A stretch of 64,000 nucleotides of DNA from Sandaracinobacteroides hominis (GTDB lineage Bacteria; Pseudomonadota; Alphaproteobacteria; Sphingomonadales; Sphingomonadaceae): contig NZ_JADCUC010000007.1 of NCBI RefSeq assembly GCF_016464365.1, forward strand, positions 1 to 64,000, in the 5' to 3' direction. Made by a program: the position numbers and the translations under genes. The notes beneath the pieces were generated by a model that saw only the letters and a program-made list of their open reading frames with translations, ran no database searches and was not told the DNA's origin. Positions 52,537-61,892 of this stretch are shown here, in pieces; position 1 is the stretch's first letter; each line of letters starts with the position of its first letter.

Positions 52537-54204
52537 ATGCACATGGACAGCAGTGAGCAGATCGATTCCCCGGCCCCTCTGTCCATTCCGGTGTTTCGCG
52601 CGGTGTGGCTGGCCAGCATGGCGTCCAACTTCGGCGGTGTGATCCAGTCTGTGGGGGCGGCGTGGATGATGACCTCGCTCACCAGCTCGCCGGAAACGGT
52701 GGCGCTGGTGCAGGCCTCCACCGCGATGCCGATCATGCTCTTTTCGCTGCTGGCCGGGGCCGTTGCCGATAATCGCGACCGGCGGCGGGTGATGATGGCC
52801 TCGCAGGCGGCGATGCTGGCGGTTTCGGCGGGGCTGGCCGCGGCAGCGCTGGCCGGCATCCTCACGCCCGCACTGCTGCTTACCTTCACCTTCCTGCTCG
52901 GCTGCGGACTGGCGTTCAATGGCCCTGCCTGGCAGGCGTCTGTGGGCGAAATGGTGCCGCGCGGATCGCTGCCGGGGGCGGTGGCGCTGAATGCCATGGG
53001 CTTCAACATCGCCCGCAGCCTTGGCCCGGCGCTGGGCGGCGCCATCGTTGCGGCACTGGGGGCCGCTGCCGCCTTCATCCTCAACGCGGTCAGCTATGTG
53101 CCGCTGATCTGGGTGCTGTCTTGCTGGCGTCCGAAACTTCCCGAGCGCCTGCTCCCGCCCGAACCGTTGCTGGACGCCATGGCCGCCGGGGTCCGCTATG
53201 TGGCGCTGTCGCCGGGCATCCGCATCGTGCTGGCGCGCGCGCTGCTGTTCGGCTTTTCCGCCGCGGCCGTGCCGGCGCTGATGCCGCTGGTGGCACGGCA
53301 TATCGTTGCCGGCGGGCCGCTCACCTATGGCCTGCTGCTTGGAGCTTTTGGTGTTGGAGCGGTGGTTTCAGCGATCCTGATCCGTCGCATCCGCAGCCGC
53401 CTGCCCACCGAACAGATCGTGCGCATAGCCTCCGCGCTGCTGGCGACGGGGGCCGCGATCACCGCCATCAGCCGGATGATGCCGGTCACCATGGCGGCGT
53501 TGACGCTGTGCGGCGCCGGCTGGGTGCTGGCGCTCGCCACCTTCAATGTCACCGTGCAGATGTCGGCGCCGCGCTGGGTGGTCGCCCGCGCATTGGCGCT
53601 TTACCAGATGTTCGCCTTCGGCGGCATGGCTGTCGGCGCCTGGGTCTTTGGCCGGCTGGCCGAGGGGAAGTCCGTCGAAACTGCCCTGCTCTGGGCGGCA
53701 GGCGCGCAGGTGCTGACCCTGGCGATGGGCCTGTGGCGGCCGCTTCCCACTATCGAGAATCTGAACCTCGATCCGCTGGCGCGCTGGAAGGCGCCCGACA
53801 CTGCCGTCGACGTGCAGCCGCGCAGCGGCCCCATCGTCATCTCCGTCGAATACCGCATCCACGAGGAAGACTTTCCCGCCTTCCTCGATGCCATGGCCGA
53901 ACGTCGGCGCATCCGTCGTCGCGACGGCGCCCGCAGATGGACCCTGCTGCGGGACCTGCACGAGGCCGATTTGTGGATCGAGCGGTTCGAGCTGCCCACT
54001 TGGCTGGACTATGTCCGCCATAATGAACGGCGCACGCAGGCAGATGTCGAGAATTACGAACGTCTCCGCGCCCTGCATCGCGGCTCCTATCCGCTGGTGG
54101 TGCACCGCATGATCGAGCGGGAGACAAGTTCTCTTCCCGATGCCGCGCAACCGCCGCGCGAGATCGGCGCGCAGCTCAACGATCCGATGCTGCCCGGGCA
54201 GTAA
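52537..54204 (+). CDS. MFS transporter (EntS-like, MFS_3) with C-terminal soluble domain
   Basis: A 555-residue protein. Residues 20-410 form a 12-helix major facilitator domain: FRAVWLASMASNFGGVIQSVG, AVADNRDRRRVMMASQAAML (the loop 2-3 motif), FNGPAWQASVGEMVPR and NAMGFNIARSLGPALGG. From about 425 there is a soluble domain (IVISVEYRIHEEDFPAFLDAMAERRRIRRRDGARRW) that resembles the antibiotic-biosynthesis-monooxygenase ferredoxin fold found at the C-terminus of this subfamily. It exports an unknown compound. Its 3' end overlaps the HxlR gene by 29 bp. Confidence 0.88.
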   Translation: MHMDSSEQIDSPAPLSIPVFRAVWLASMASNFGGVIQSVGAAWMMTSLTSSPETVALVQASTAMPIMLFSLLAGAVADNRDRRRVMMASQAAMLAVSAGLAAAALAGILTPALLLTFTFLLGCGLAFNGPAWQASVGEMVPRGSLPGAVALNAMGFNIARSLGPALGGAIVAALGAAAAFILNAVSYVPLIWVLSCWRPKLPERLLPPEPLLDAMAAGVRYVALSPGIRIVLARALLFGFSAAAVPALMPLVARHIVAGGPLTYGLLLGAFGVGAVVSAILIRRIRSRLPTEQIVRIASALLATGAAITAISRMMPVTMAALTLCGAGWVLALATFNVTVQMSAPRWVVARALALYQMFAFGGMAVGAWVFGRLAEGKSVETALLWAAGAQVLTLAMGLWRPLPTIENLNLDPLARWKAPDTAVDVQPRSGPIVISVEYRIHEEDFPAFLDAMAERRRIRRRDGARRWTLLRDLHEADLWIERFELPTWLDYVRHNERRTQADVENYERLRALHRGSYPLVVHRMIERETSSLPDAAQPPREIGAQLNDPMLPGQ

Positions 54205-54682
54205 GCCGCCGCCGCTCGCGAAAGGCCTCGACCTGGCCGGCGCGTTCGGCTTGCAAAGAGCCATCTACATGGGCCTCCACATCCAGACCCACCGGCTCGC
54301 CGCATTCGGAACAGCAAAGGACTGGCGTGAAGTCCGCGCCGCAAGCGGTGTGGCGATGGCGGATTGCCGGCTCCGGGCCCACCCGCCAGCGGTTGCCCCA
54401 GGCCGCCATCGTCAGGATCACCGGCTGCAGCGCGCGGCCCTGCTCGGTCAGCCTGTACAGCGGTCGCGTCGTCCCTTCGCGGCGCAGGATGCCCTCGGCC
54501 ACCAGCCGCTTCAGCCTGAGCGACAGCAGATGTGGCGAAAGCCCGATGGCCGCCTCGAACTCGTCGAAACGGCGCGCGCCCAGGAACAACTCGCGCAGGA
54601 TCAGCAGCGTCCAGCGGTCTCCCAGCAGGCTCGCCGCCTGTCCCACGGGGCAATGGGTATCCCCCAGCTGCTGCCACTTCAT
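54176..54682 (-). CDS. HxlR-family transcriptional regulator
   Basis: A 168-residue regulator. The HxlR winged helix (CPVGQAASLLGDRWTLLILRELFLGARRFDEF, IGLSPHLLSLRLKRLVAEGILRR) fills residues 10-85. The C-terminal extension has Cys in CGADFTPVLCCSECGEPVG, which may bind a metal or sense redox or aldehyde stress. It is divergent from the isomerase gene, 62 nt away, and presumably controls it. Confidence 0.92.
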   Translation of the reverse strand: MKWQQLGDTHCPVGQAASLLGDRWTLLILRELFLGARRFDEFEAAIGLSPHLLSLRLKRLVAEGILRREGTTRPLYRLTEQGRALQPVILTMAAWGNRWRVGPEPAIRHRHTACGADFTPVLCCSECGEPVGLDVEAHVDGSLQAERAGQVEAFRERRRLTARAASDR

Positions 54683-54744
54683 CTTGACTCTCTCGCCTCG
54701 CGGGACAATGCTTCAAATATTGAAGCAAAATAGCGAGGCAGGCA

Positions 54745-55335
54745 ATGGCGGCGTTCAAATTCCTTTTCGACTATGGCAGCCCGGCCTCCTACCTCGCCTG
54801 GAAGCGCCTGCCCGCGATGGTCGCGCGCACCGGCGCCAGCGTCGAAGTCGTGCCGATCCTGCTGGGCGGCGTGTTCAAGGCGACCGGCAACGTGATGCCG
54901 GCAAGCGTGCCCGCCAAGGGCCGCTGGATGAACGGCGACCTGGCGATCTGGGCGAAGCGCGACGGCACGCCACTGACCATGAACCCGCACTTTCCGATTA
55001 ACACCGTGGCGCTGATGCGCGGGGCGGTCGCGGCGGAAATGCGGGGTGAACTGACCGCCTATAGCGACGCCGTTTTCAATGCGATGTGGCGCGATGGCCG
55101 CAACACCGGCGATCTGGCGGTGCTGGCAGACGTGCTGACCGAAGCGGGCCTGGACGCCGCCGCCTATGCGGCCGCCATCGACTCGGCAGAGGTGAAGGAC
55201 AAGCTGCGCGCCAACACCGAGGCGGCGGTTGCGGCGGGAGCGTTCGGCGCCCCCAGCTTCCTGGTCGGCGACCGGCTGTTCTTCGGGCAGGACCGCACCG
55301 CCTTTGTCGAGCTGGCGCTGAAGGGCGAGCTGTGA
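54745..55335 (+). CDS. 2-hydroxychromene-2-carboxylate isomerase family protein (DsbA-like)
   Basis: A 196-residue kappa-class GST/DsbA-fold protein. The N-terminal FKFLFDYGSPASYLAWKRLP replaces the CxxC of DsbA with a Ser-containing active site. Further on are the helical insert VVPILLGGVFKATGN, NPHFPINTVALMRGA and the cis-Pro loop AFGAPSFLVGDRLFFGQDR. The family isomerises ring-opened naphthalene intermediates, but many members have other roles. It overlaps the SDR gene by 4 nt, so the pair is one unit under the HxlR regulator. Confidence 0.9.
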   Translation: MAAFKFLFDYGSPASYLAWKRLPAMVARTGASVEVVPILLGGVFKATGNVMPASVPAKGRWMNGDLAIWAKRDGTPLTMNPHFPINTVALMRGAVAAEMRGELTAYSDAVFNAMWRDGRNTGDLAVLADVLTEAGLDAAAYAAAIDSAEVKDKLRANTEAAVAAGAFGAPSFLVGDRLFFGQDRTAFVELALKGEL

Positions 55336-56051
55336 GTGCAGCCCTGATAATCGGCGCCGGCGACGCGCTGGGCGGCGCCATCGCCCGCCGCTTCGCCCGC
55401 GAGGGCCTTACCGCCTGCGTCGTCCGCCGCAACGGCGATCAGCTCGTGCCGCTCGTGGAGGCCATCGAAGCCGCTGGAGGCCGCGCCGTCCCGTTCGGTG
55501 CAGACGCCCGCGTGGAAGAGGTGATGGTCGATCTGGTCGACCGCATCGAAGCCGACATCGGCCCGATCCGCGTCGCCGTCCACAATATCGGCGCCAACGT
55601 CCGCTTCGGCATCCGCGAGACGACCGCGCGCGTCTATCGCAAGGTGTGGGAAATGTGCGCCTTTTCCGCCTTTCTGACCGGCCGCGAAGCCGCCCGGGTG
55701 ATGGCGCCACGCAGCGAAGGCACCATCCTCTTCACCGGCGCCACCGCCAGCGTCCGGGGCGGGGCTGGCTTCGCTGCCTTCGCCGGCGGCAAACACGCCG
55801 TCCGTGCACTGGCGCAATCCATGGCCCGCGAACTGGGGCCGGAGGGTTTGCACGTCGCCCACTCCATTATCGACGGCCCCATCGACACCGCCTTCATCCG
55901 CGACAACTTCCCCGAAGCCTACGCGCTGAAAGACCAGCAAGGCATATTGGACCCGGACGCCATCGCCGAGGCATACTGGCAGCTGCACGTGCAGCCGCGC
56001 TCGGCCTGGACGCATGAGCTGGATCTGCGACCCTGGATGGAGAAGTTCTAG
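55332..56051 (+). CDS. SDR-family oxidoreductase
   Basis: A 239-residue short-chain dehydrogenase-fold protein. The cofactor loop is LIIGAGDALGGAIARRFAREG and the NNAG-like block is VHNIGANVRFG. The expected catalytic Tyr-x3-Lys is altered: after TGATASVRGGAGFAAFAGGKHA there is Phe where Tyr is usual (AFAGGKHA). This is common in one SDR subgroup and casts doubt on a classical mechanism. GTG at 55332 overlaps the isomerase stop. It probably acts on the same substrate as the isomerase. Confidence 0.85.
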   Translation: MSAALIIGAGDALGGAIARRFAREGLTACVVRRNGDQLVPLVEAIEAAGGRAVPFGADARVEEVMVDLVDRIEADIGPIRVAVHNIGANVRFGIRETTARVYRKVWEMCAFSAFLTGREAARVMAPRSEGTILFTGATASVRGGAGFAAFAGGKHAVRALAQSMARELGPEGLHVAHSIIDGPIDTAFIRDNFPEAYALKDQQGILDPDAIAEAYWQLHVQPRSAWTHELDLRPWMEKF

Positions 56052-56103
56052 CGCCTCTGGATCAAGTGCGGGGCAGGCATCCAGGTAGAGCCCCCGCGAA
56101 ACT

Positions 56104-58245
56104 CTACGCCCCCAACACGATCGGCAATTTCCGCACCGGTTTCCCGGTCAGCACGAACAGGGCATTGCACACCGCCGGCGCAATCGGCGGCAGGGGCGGT
56201 TCGCCGACGCCGCCCATGGGTTCGCCGGATTCGATGATGTGGCAATCGATGCGCGTCGGCGCGTCGGGCATGCGCAGTAGTTGGTAGCTGTCGAGGTTGC
56301 GGGTGGCGGCGGCTCCGCCTTCGATCAGCACGGCTTCGCCGAGTGCGGTGGAGAGGCCCTGCACCACGCCGCCTTCGATCTGGCTTATGGCGCCGTCGCG
56401 GCTGACGATGCTGCCGCAATCGATGGCGACGGTGACGCGGTGGACCTTCGGCTTGCCGTCGACGATGCTGACTTCGGCGACTTCAGCGCAGAGGCTGCCG
56501 TAGCTTTCCATATAGGCGAGGCCGCGGGCGCGGCCTGCGGGAAGCGGGGTGCCCCAGCCGGATTCCCGCGCTACGACATCCAGCACCTTCAGCGCGCGGG
56601 GGTCATGCGCCAGCAGCTCCCGGCGCAGCGTCAGCGGGTCTTTCCCGGCGGCCTTGGCGACCTCATCCAGAAAGCATTCGAGGAAGAAGCCGTTCTGCGT
56701 GGAGCCGACCGCGCGCCATGGGGCGGAGGGCACCGGCTCGCGGTGCATCGCATATTCCAGCAGCAGCGCGGGCGGCTTGTAGCGGGTGTCGGCGATGGAT
56801 TGCAGGCTGGAGCCATCGAGGCCGCCCTCTTGAATCGGGGTGGCGGGGGCGGCAAAATCCATCACCATCGACGTGCCGGCCGCGCGGAACGACAGGCCCG
56901 TCACCTTGCCGCCGGCGTCCAGCGTCGCCTTCATGCGGGCCATCTGCGCCGGGCGATACCAGCCCTGCCCGATCTCGTCCTCGCGCCGCCAGAAGTAATG
57001 CACGGGCTTGCCCACGGCCTTCGCCACCAGCACGGCATCGCGCACGCCTTCCACATCGCGCAGGCGGCGGCCGAAGCCTCCGCCGAGCAGCGTGGTGTGA
57101 ATGGTCACCTTGTCGGCTGTCAGGCCCGAGGCGGCGGTGATTGCGCCCAGAAGCCGGTCCTGCGCCTGCGTCGGCGCCCAGACTTCCAGCGTGCCGTCGG
57201 CGTTGAAGCGGACGACGGCGTTCCACGGCTCCAGCGGGGTGTGGGCGAGGAAGGGGACTTCGTAATCCGCCTCCACGACTTTTGCGGCGGATTTCAGCGC
57301 GCCGGCGAAATCGCCGTCGGCGCGGGGGGCGACTGCCGGTTTCGCGCTGCCGAGGGCGGCCTTCATGTTGGCGGAGATCGTGGCGCTGTCCAGCTTGTCG
57401 TGCGGGGTCGGCTTGAAGCGGATGGCGAGGGCATCCGCGCCCTTCATCGCCGCCCAAGTGGAATTGGCCACGACGGCGGCACCGCCGGGCAGCGCCACGA
57501 CTTGCGTTACGCCCTTCACCGTCTTCGCGCTGGCCGCGTCGAAATCCTGCAGCTCGCCGCGAAACACCGGAGAGAGCCGGGCGCAGGCATAGACCATGCC
57601 GGGCATCTCCATGTCGAAGCAATAGATCGGCTCGCCCTTCACTTTCGCGGGCAAATCCAGCCGGGGCTGCCGCGTGCCGGTCAGCTTGCGCGTTGCCTTG
57701 TCGCGCAGCTGCGGCTCGGCCGGGGCTTCGCGCCGGGCAGCCCCTGCGGCAAAGGCGCCGATCGGGCCGACGGCCTTGCCGCCGCGCATCACCACGCCGT
57801 CGACGATGTCCAGCTCGCCCACAGGCAGCTTCTTCGTCTCTGCAGCCTCGGCCAGCAGCATCGCCCGCGCCTGCGCTGCGGCTTTCCGCAGCGGCACATG
57901 CCAGGCCCGCATCCCCCAGCTTCCGCCCGAGCTCATCGCGCCGGGGTTGGTCGCCGTCACACCGCGCCGGAAGGCGGGGGCAGGGTTTGCGGTTTCCACG
58001 CTGATGCGCTGCAGCGGCACGCCCAGCTCTTCGGCGATCAGCATGGCGTGGCCGGTGTGGATGCCCTGCCCCATCTCGGTGGTGGGCGACCACAGCTTCA
58101 CCCGCCCGTCGGCGGCGATCTCCAGGAAGGCGGTTAACTTTGCGGCTGCGCCTTGCGCAAAGACCGGCGCGGCGCTGACACTCAGCGAAACCACCAGCGC
58201 GCCTGAGCCGGCGATGAAGCTGCGGCGGGAAAGCATCTCGTTCAT
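56104..58245 (-). CDS. Molybdopterin-dependent dehydrogenase large subunit (IorB-like)
   Basis: A 713-residue protein with a Tat-type signal (LSRRSFIAGSGALVVSLSVSAAPVFAQ) and the two aldehyde-oxidase/xanthine-dehydrogenase molybdopterin domains. Blocks include GQGIHTGHAMLIAEELGVP, SSGGSWGMRAW, LLGGGFGRRLRDVEGVRDAV, WRAVGSTQNGFFLECFLDE and GGVGEPPLPPIAPAV with the C-terminal catalytic Glu. It resembles the isoquinoline 1-oxidoreductase beta subunit. It pairs with the 2Fe-2S subunit that ends 4 nt upstream. No FAD subunit is present, which fits the membrane-side two-subunit type. The substrate is unknown. Confidence 0.92.
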   Translation of the reverse strand: MNEMLSRRSFIAGSGALVVSLSVSAAPVFAQGAAAKLTAFLEIAADGRVKLWSPTTEMGQGIHTGHAMLIAEELGVPLQRISVETANPAPAFRRGVTATNPGAMSSGGSWGMRAWHVPLRKAAAQARAMLLAEAAETKKLPVGELDIVDGVVMRGGKAVGPIGAFAAGAARREAPAEPQLRDKATRKLTGTRQPRLDLPAKVKGEPIYCFDMEMPGMVYACARLSPVFRGELQDFDAASAKTVKGVTQVVALPGGAAVVANSTWAAMKGADALAIRFKPTPHDKLDSATISANMKAALGSAKPAVAPRADGDFAGALKSAAKVVEADYEVPFLAHTPLEPWNAVVRFNADGTLEVWAPTQAQDRLLGAITAASGLTADKVTIHTTLLGGGFGRRLRDVEGVRDAVLVAKAVGKPVHYFWRREDEIGQGWYRPAQMARMKATLDAGGKVTGLSFRAAGTSMVMDFAAPATPIQEGGLDGSSLQSIADTRYKPPALLLEYAMHREPVPSAPWRAVGSTQNGFFLECFLDEVAKAAGKDPLTLRRELLAHDPRALKVLDVVARESGWGTPLPAGRARGLAYMESYGSLCAEVAEVSIVDGKPKVHRVTVAIDCGSIVSRDGAISQIEGGVVQGLSTALGEAVLIEGGAAATRNLDSYQLLRMPDAPTRIDCHIIESGEPMGGVGEPPLPPIAPAVCNALFVLTGKPVRKLPIVLGA

Positions 58246-58249
58246 GCCG

Positions 58250-58699
58250 CTACACCCCCGCTGCCTGCTTGATGGCCGCGCGGATGCGCACATAGGTGCC
58301 GCAGCGGCAGATGTTGCCCGCCATGCCGGCGTCGATCTCTTCGTCGGTCGGCTTTGGAATGTCCTTCAGCAGCGCCGTCGCCTGCATGATCTGCCCCGTC
58401 TGGCAATAGCCGCATTGCGGCACCTGATGGTCCAGCCAGGCCTGCTGCAGCTTGCTCAGCCCCTTCGCGCCAACGCCTTCGATGGTAAGGACGTCTGCGT
58501 CCGCCAGCGCTTCCACCGGTGTCACGCAGCTGCGGATGGCGGCCCCGTTCGCGATCACCGTGCAGGCGCCGCATTGGGCGATGCCGCAGCCATATTTCGC
58601 GCCCTTCAGGTCCAGCGTGTCGCGCAGCACCCACAGCAGCGGCGTATCCGGTTCCACATCCAGCCGATGCGTCTTTCCGTTCACGGTGAGGTTGATCAT
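58250..58699 (-). CDS. (2Fe-2S)-binding small subunit of the molybdopterin dehydrogenase (IorA-like)
   Basis: A 149-residue protein with the two clusters of xanthine-oxidase-type enzymes: the plant-ferredoxin cluster in [19 protein letters not shown] and the helical cluster in [11 protein letters not shown] and [11 protein letters not shown]. The start is ATG at 58697-58699 ([13 protein letters not shown]). It passes electrons from the molybdopterin site to an unknown acceptor, perhaps a cytochrome. It has no signal sequence, so it is exported with the large subunit by the Tat system, as in related enzymes. Confidence 0.94.
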   Translation of the reverse strand: MINLTVNGKTHRLDVEPDTPLLWVLRDTLDLKGAKYGCGIAQCGACTVIANGAAIRSCVTPVEALADADVLTIEGVGAKGLSKLQQAWLDHQVPQCGYCQTGQIMQATALLKDIPKPTDEEIDAGMAGNICRCGTYVRIRAAIKQAAGV

Positions 58700-58765
58700 G
58701 GAGATGGTCCTGTTGCGGGGCCGTAACATACTAGCCGACACAGGCAGGCGGGCAAGCGCCCAATT

Positions 58766-60664
58766 TCAGTGCGAGCGATTGGGCCTGTAGGGTTCGCGCC
58801 CCGCGCTCGCCACAGCGGCAGCCTCGCAGGCTGCGCGGAAATCATAGAATTCCGCCACTTCCGCCACGCAGTCGGGCCATGCCCCGGACTGTGTCCAATA
58901 GTCATGCAGCCCCAGCCGCACGCACAGCTCCGCAAAGCGCGGATCCTGCCGCAGCCTGAGGCCCACCGGAGAGAATAGCCCCACAGACGCCAGCGCGCGC
59001 GAAAATCCACGCCCGTCGGGTGCCGGATCGAATGCCAGCGGGCGCCCCTCGTCGATTGCGGTGAACAGCAGCTCGAAGGCGCGGTCCATGTCTCCCAGCC
59101 GCGCCGTGCGGCCCACATGCACAAGGTAGAGCACCGGGTGCGCCTGCTGGATGCGCTTCTCGATATGCGCCTGTGCAGAGGCCCGCTCGCTTTCGGCGAC
59201 ATCGACAATCAGATTCGCGCGCGAGCGTGTCAGCTGGTCCAGCATGAAGCGGGCATAGGGCGAATCCGGAAAGTCGCGCACGGCGCCTTCGGCCATCTCG
59301 TGCGCCTTTTCCAGATGCCCGGCGCTGTGGTGGAAGAAGGCGCGAATGGCCCGCGAATAAGGGCTGGCGGGTTCGTTGGCGGCGATCTCGTCAAAGATCC
59401 TGCAGGCCTCGCCGTTGCGCCCCACGCTCATCAGCGCGCCGACATGGATATGCGCCACCGAACTGTCGTTGGTGGTCAGCGAAAAACCCCGCTCGGCCAG
59501 CCGCACCCGCTCGGCATGATCCTGAAAGGCAGGCGTCAGCAGCGCCAGCGCGGTGAAGGCAGGGCCGCATTCCGGGTCCAGCGCCAGGGCCCGCTGCGCT
59601 TCGCTCAGCGCCACCGGACGGATCAGCGCACCATCCGCATCGCTGCTCTTGGGCAGGCTGAAGCCGCGGAACATCGCCAGCTGGCCCCAGGCGGTGGCGA
59701 AATCCGGCGCCAGCGCCACCGTCTGCTCCAGCAGTTGCACGCAATGCACGCGGTCCTGAATGGTCGAATCCTGCGCATAGATCGCACGCGCCTGCAGGAA
59801 GAGATCGTAGGCGGCAGGGTCGATCGCGCCCATTTTCGGACCCGGCGTGAAATGTGCGTCCAGCTGGGCGGCGATGGCGGCGGCAATCTCGTCCTGCAGT
59901 TCAAAGATGTCTGTCAGCGAGCGATCGTAACGCTCGCTCCACAGCGTCATCTGGCTGTCGGTATCGACCAGCTGCGCCGTGATCCGCACGCGGTCTCCGG
60001 CACGCCGCACCGAGCCGTCCAGCATGTGCGTCGCCCCCAGCTCGTCGACGATGCGGCGCGCCGATTTCTCTGTGCCGCGAAACTGGAAGCTGGAGGATTT
60101 GCCGATCACCCGCATCCCCTTGGACCGGGAAACCGTGTGCAGGATCTCCTCGCTGATGCCGTCGGAGAAATAGGCCATTTCCGGATCGTGCGAGAGATTG
60201 TCGAATGCGAGCACGGCCAGCAGCGGCTCGGTCGGCATGCGCCGGGTTTCCTCGCCAGGCTGGCCGGGGGAAACCGGCCCGGTCAGCTCGGCGATGCTGG
60301 CAAGCACCTTCCGCCAGCCGACATTGTCGGCCTCGCCATCCCAGCCGGCCATGTCGGCGCACTGGATTTCGCTGAACGGAATGGGTGGCACCAGCGGCAC
60401 CAGCCGAAGCTGCACCAGCTTGCCGGCCTCGCGCGCGAAATTCGCCTCGGCCCGCACCCACTGCGATTTCAGCGCATCCGGCGACCAGATCACCAGCACG
60501 GCGCGGGCGGCGCGCAGCCTCTCCTCGATCACCTCGGCAAAGGCGCGGTGCGCCGGCAGCTCGTCGTCGCGCCAGACGGAATAGCCCAGCGCCCTGAGCG
60601 CTGCACTGATCTGCCGGGCCTCTGCCTCCGTGGAGCGGGCATAGGATATGAAGATATCCGCCAT
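58766..60664 (-). CDS. TIR domain - TolB-like - TPR protein
   Basis: A 632-residue soluble protein in three parts. Residues 1-130 are a TIR domain (ADIFISYARSTEAEARQIS; YSVWRDDELPAH; VLVIWSPDALKSQWVRAEANFA, with Glu73 at the position of the catalytic NADase Glu). Residues about 148-260 resemble the TolB-like domain of adenylate-cyclase-associated proteins (LLAVLAFDNLSHDPEMAYFS, DGISEEILHTVSRSKGMRV, RYDRSLTDIFELQDEIAAAI). Residues about 280-600 are TPR-type repeats. TIR-TPR fusions occur in signalling and anti-phage defence. It is divergent from the P-loop gene at 60768 with 103 bp between starts. Confidence 0.85.
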   Translation of the reverse strand: MADIFISYARSTEAEARQISAALRALGYSVWRDDELPAHRAFAEVIEERLRAARAVLVIWSPDALKSQWVRAEANFAREAGKLVQLRLVPLVPPIPFSEIQCADMAGWDGEADNVGWRKVLASIAELTGPVSPGQPGEETRRMPTEPLLAVLAFDNLSHDPEMAYFSDGISEEILHTVSRSKGMRVIGKSSSFQFRGTEKSARRIVDELGATHMLDGSVRRAGDRVRITAQLVDTDSQMTLWSERYDRSLTDIFELQDEIAAAIAAQLDAHFTPGPKMGAIDPAAYDLFLQARAIYAQDSTIQDRVHCVQLLEQTVALAPDFATAWGQLAMFRGFSLPKSSDADGALIRPVALSEAQRALALDPECGPAFTALALLTPAFQDHAERVRLAERGFSLTTNDSSVAHIHVGALMSVGRNGEACRIFDEIAANEPASPYSRAIRAFFHHSAGHLEKAHEMAEGAVRDFPDSPYARFMLDQLTRSRANLIVDVAESERASAQAHIEKRIQQAHPVLYLVHVGRTARLGDMDRAFELLFTAIDEGRPLAFDPAPDGRGFSRALASVGLFSPVGLRLRQDPRFAELCVRLGLHDYWTQSGAWPDCVAEVAEFYDFRAACEAAAVASAGREPYRPNRSH

Positions 60665-60767
60665 TTCGCGGTTTCCCTATCACACAGCGCGCGTATGACC
60701 AGCCTGTAAGCCGCTAGGTTTGCAGCGGTTGTCGTGCCATGATGCGGCATCTCAGGGGGGAATGAGG

Positions 60768-61892
60768 ATGGCCGTACCACAGCCGAGGGCGCCCGATGTG
60801 ACGCTGGCCGATATCCGCCGTCAGGTGTGGATGGATGCCTATGGGAAGGAGGTGCAGAGCGCCGCCACCTATAGCTACACCTGGATGGCGGATCAGGTCG
60901 GGCACATGGGCGTCGGCATGCTGCTGGCCTTTGCCCTGATCGCCCTGTTCCAGCATCTGCCGGTGCTGTTCGGCTGGCATTGGTCGACGCTGATGTGGCC
61001 CGAGCTGCTGGGCCTTGCCGCGTCCGCCGCTCTCGTGGCCCTGTGGGAATATAATGCCTACAGCAGCGACGTGAAGCGCGCGCACGGCTCGCAGTTTCCG
61101 CTGCAGGTGGGGCTGCTTCGGCGCAATGCCGTCATCGCCACCTTCTATATGGCGCTGGGCGCGGCGATGGGCTGGGCGCTGCATCAGGATTGGTATTATT
61201 CTACGCCGCTGATCCTGGGGATGATCGTGCTGGGCGCCTGGCTGGCGATCCCTTGGGTGCGGCAGAAGATCATCTGGCAGAAGGCGTCGCTGCCCTATCT
61301 GTCGCGGCTTGCCGACATAAAGCCCAACATGCCGAAGAAGGATGCCGAAAAGCTGTGGGCCGGGATCTGCGATGCCTATCCGCCCGCCGGGCCGCCGCGC
61401 GTGGTGGTGCTGGGCGGCAAGGTGGGCAGCGGCCGCACCGAATTCGCCTGCAGCATCGGCACCGAGGTCGCCTTTCGCGGCGGCATGGCGCGCTACATGC
61501 CCTTCACCAAGCTGATCGAGCTGGCGCGCATTCAGGACTATCAGCTGAAACCGCCACCGCCGGGGCCTGCCAACATCGGTTGGTGGCCGTGGGGCGAGGC
61601 GCAGCTTCTCATCATCGACGATATCGGCCCGCTGCTGGAAGCCACCGGCATTTCCGAGGAGGGCTCTCCCTCAGATCAGCTGGAAGGCCTGCTGGAGCGC
61701 TGGCTGGACCCGATCCGCCCGGCGCTTTCGGCTCGCAGCACGGTGTGGATCCTGGGCGAGGATGGCTGGGGTTCGAAGGAGCATCTGGAGGAAGCGGCCA
61801 AGGCCATCGCCGACTTCCTGCAGCTGAAGGACCCGCTCGCTATCCTGCTGGGGCACGAACCGTCGCAGACCGTCGACCGGATGCCTGCCTGA
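60768..61892 (+). CDS. Membrane-anchored P-loop protein, unknown family
   Basis: Not recognised as a named family. The 374-residue product has four hydrophobic segments (about 45-63, 75-92, 118-138 and 145-163) and a cytosolic P-loop domain from about 210. Walker A is GGKVGSGRTE (217-224), where Arg223 replaces the invariant Lys. Walker B is LLIIDDIG (280-287), as in DnaC/IstB-type ATPases. The product is 40 percent membrane and 60 percent NTPase-like. ATG at 60768 has AGGGGGG 7 nt upstream; ATG at 60762 is too close to it. The 3' end overlaps the radical SAM gene by 53 bp. Confidence 0.75.
   Translation: MAVPQPRAPDVTLADIRRQVWMDAYGKEVQSAATYSYTWMADQVGHMGVGMLLAFALIALFQHLPVLFGWHWSTLMWPELLGLAASAALVALWEYNAYSSDVKRAHGSQFPLQVGLLRRNAVIATFYMALGAAMGWALHQDWYYSTPLILGMIVLGAWLAIPWVRQKIIWQKASLPYLSRLADIKPNMPKKDAEKLWAGICDAYPPAGPPRVVVLGGKVGSGRTEFACSIGTEVAFRGGMARYMPFTKLIELARIQDYQLKPPPPGPANIGWWPWGEAQLLIIDDIGPLLEATGISEEGSPSDQLEGLLERWLDPIRPALSARSTVWILGEDGWGSKEHLEEAAKAIADFLQLKDPLAILLGHEPSQTVDRMPA

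Noticed and set aside
52537-54204. MFS protein with extra soluble domain considered as a novel fusion
   Set aside because: The C-terminal ferredoxin-like extension is a known feature of the MFS_3 subfamily.
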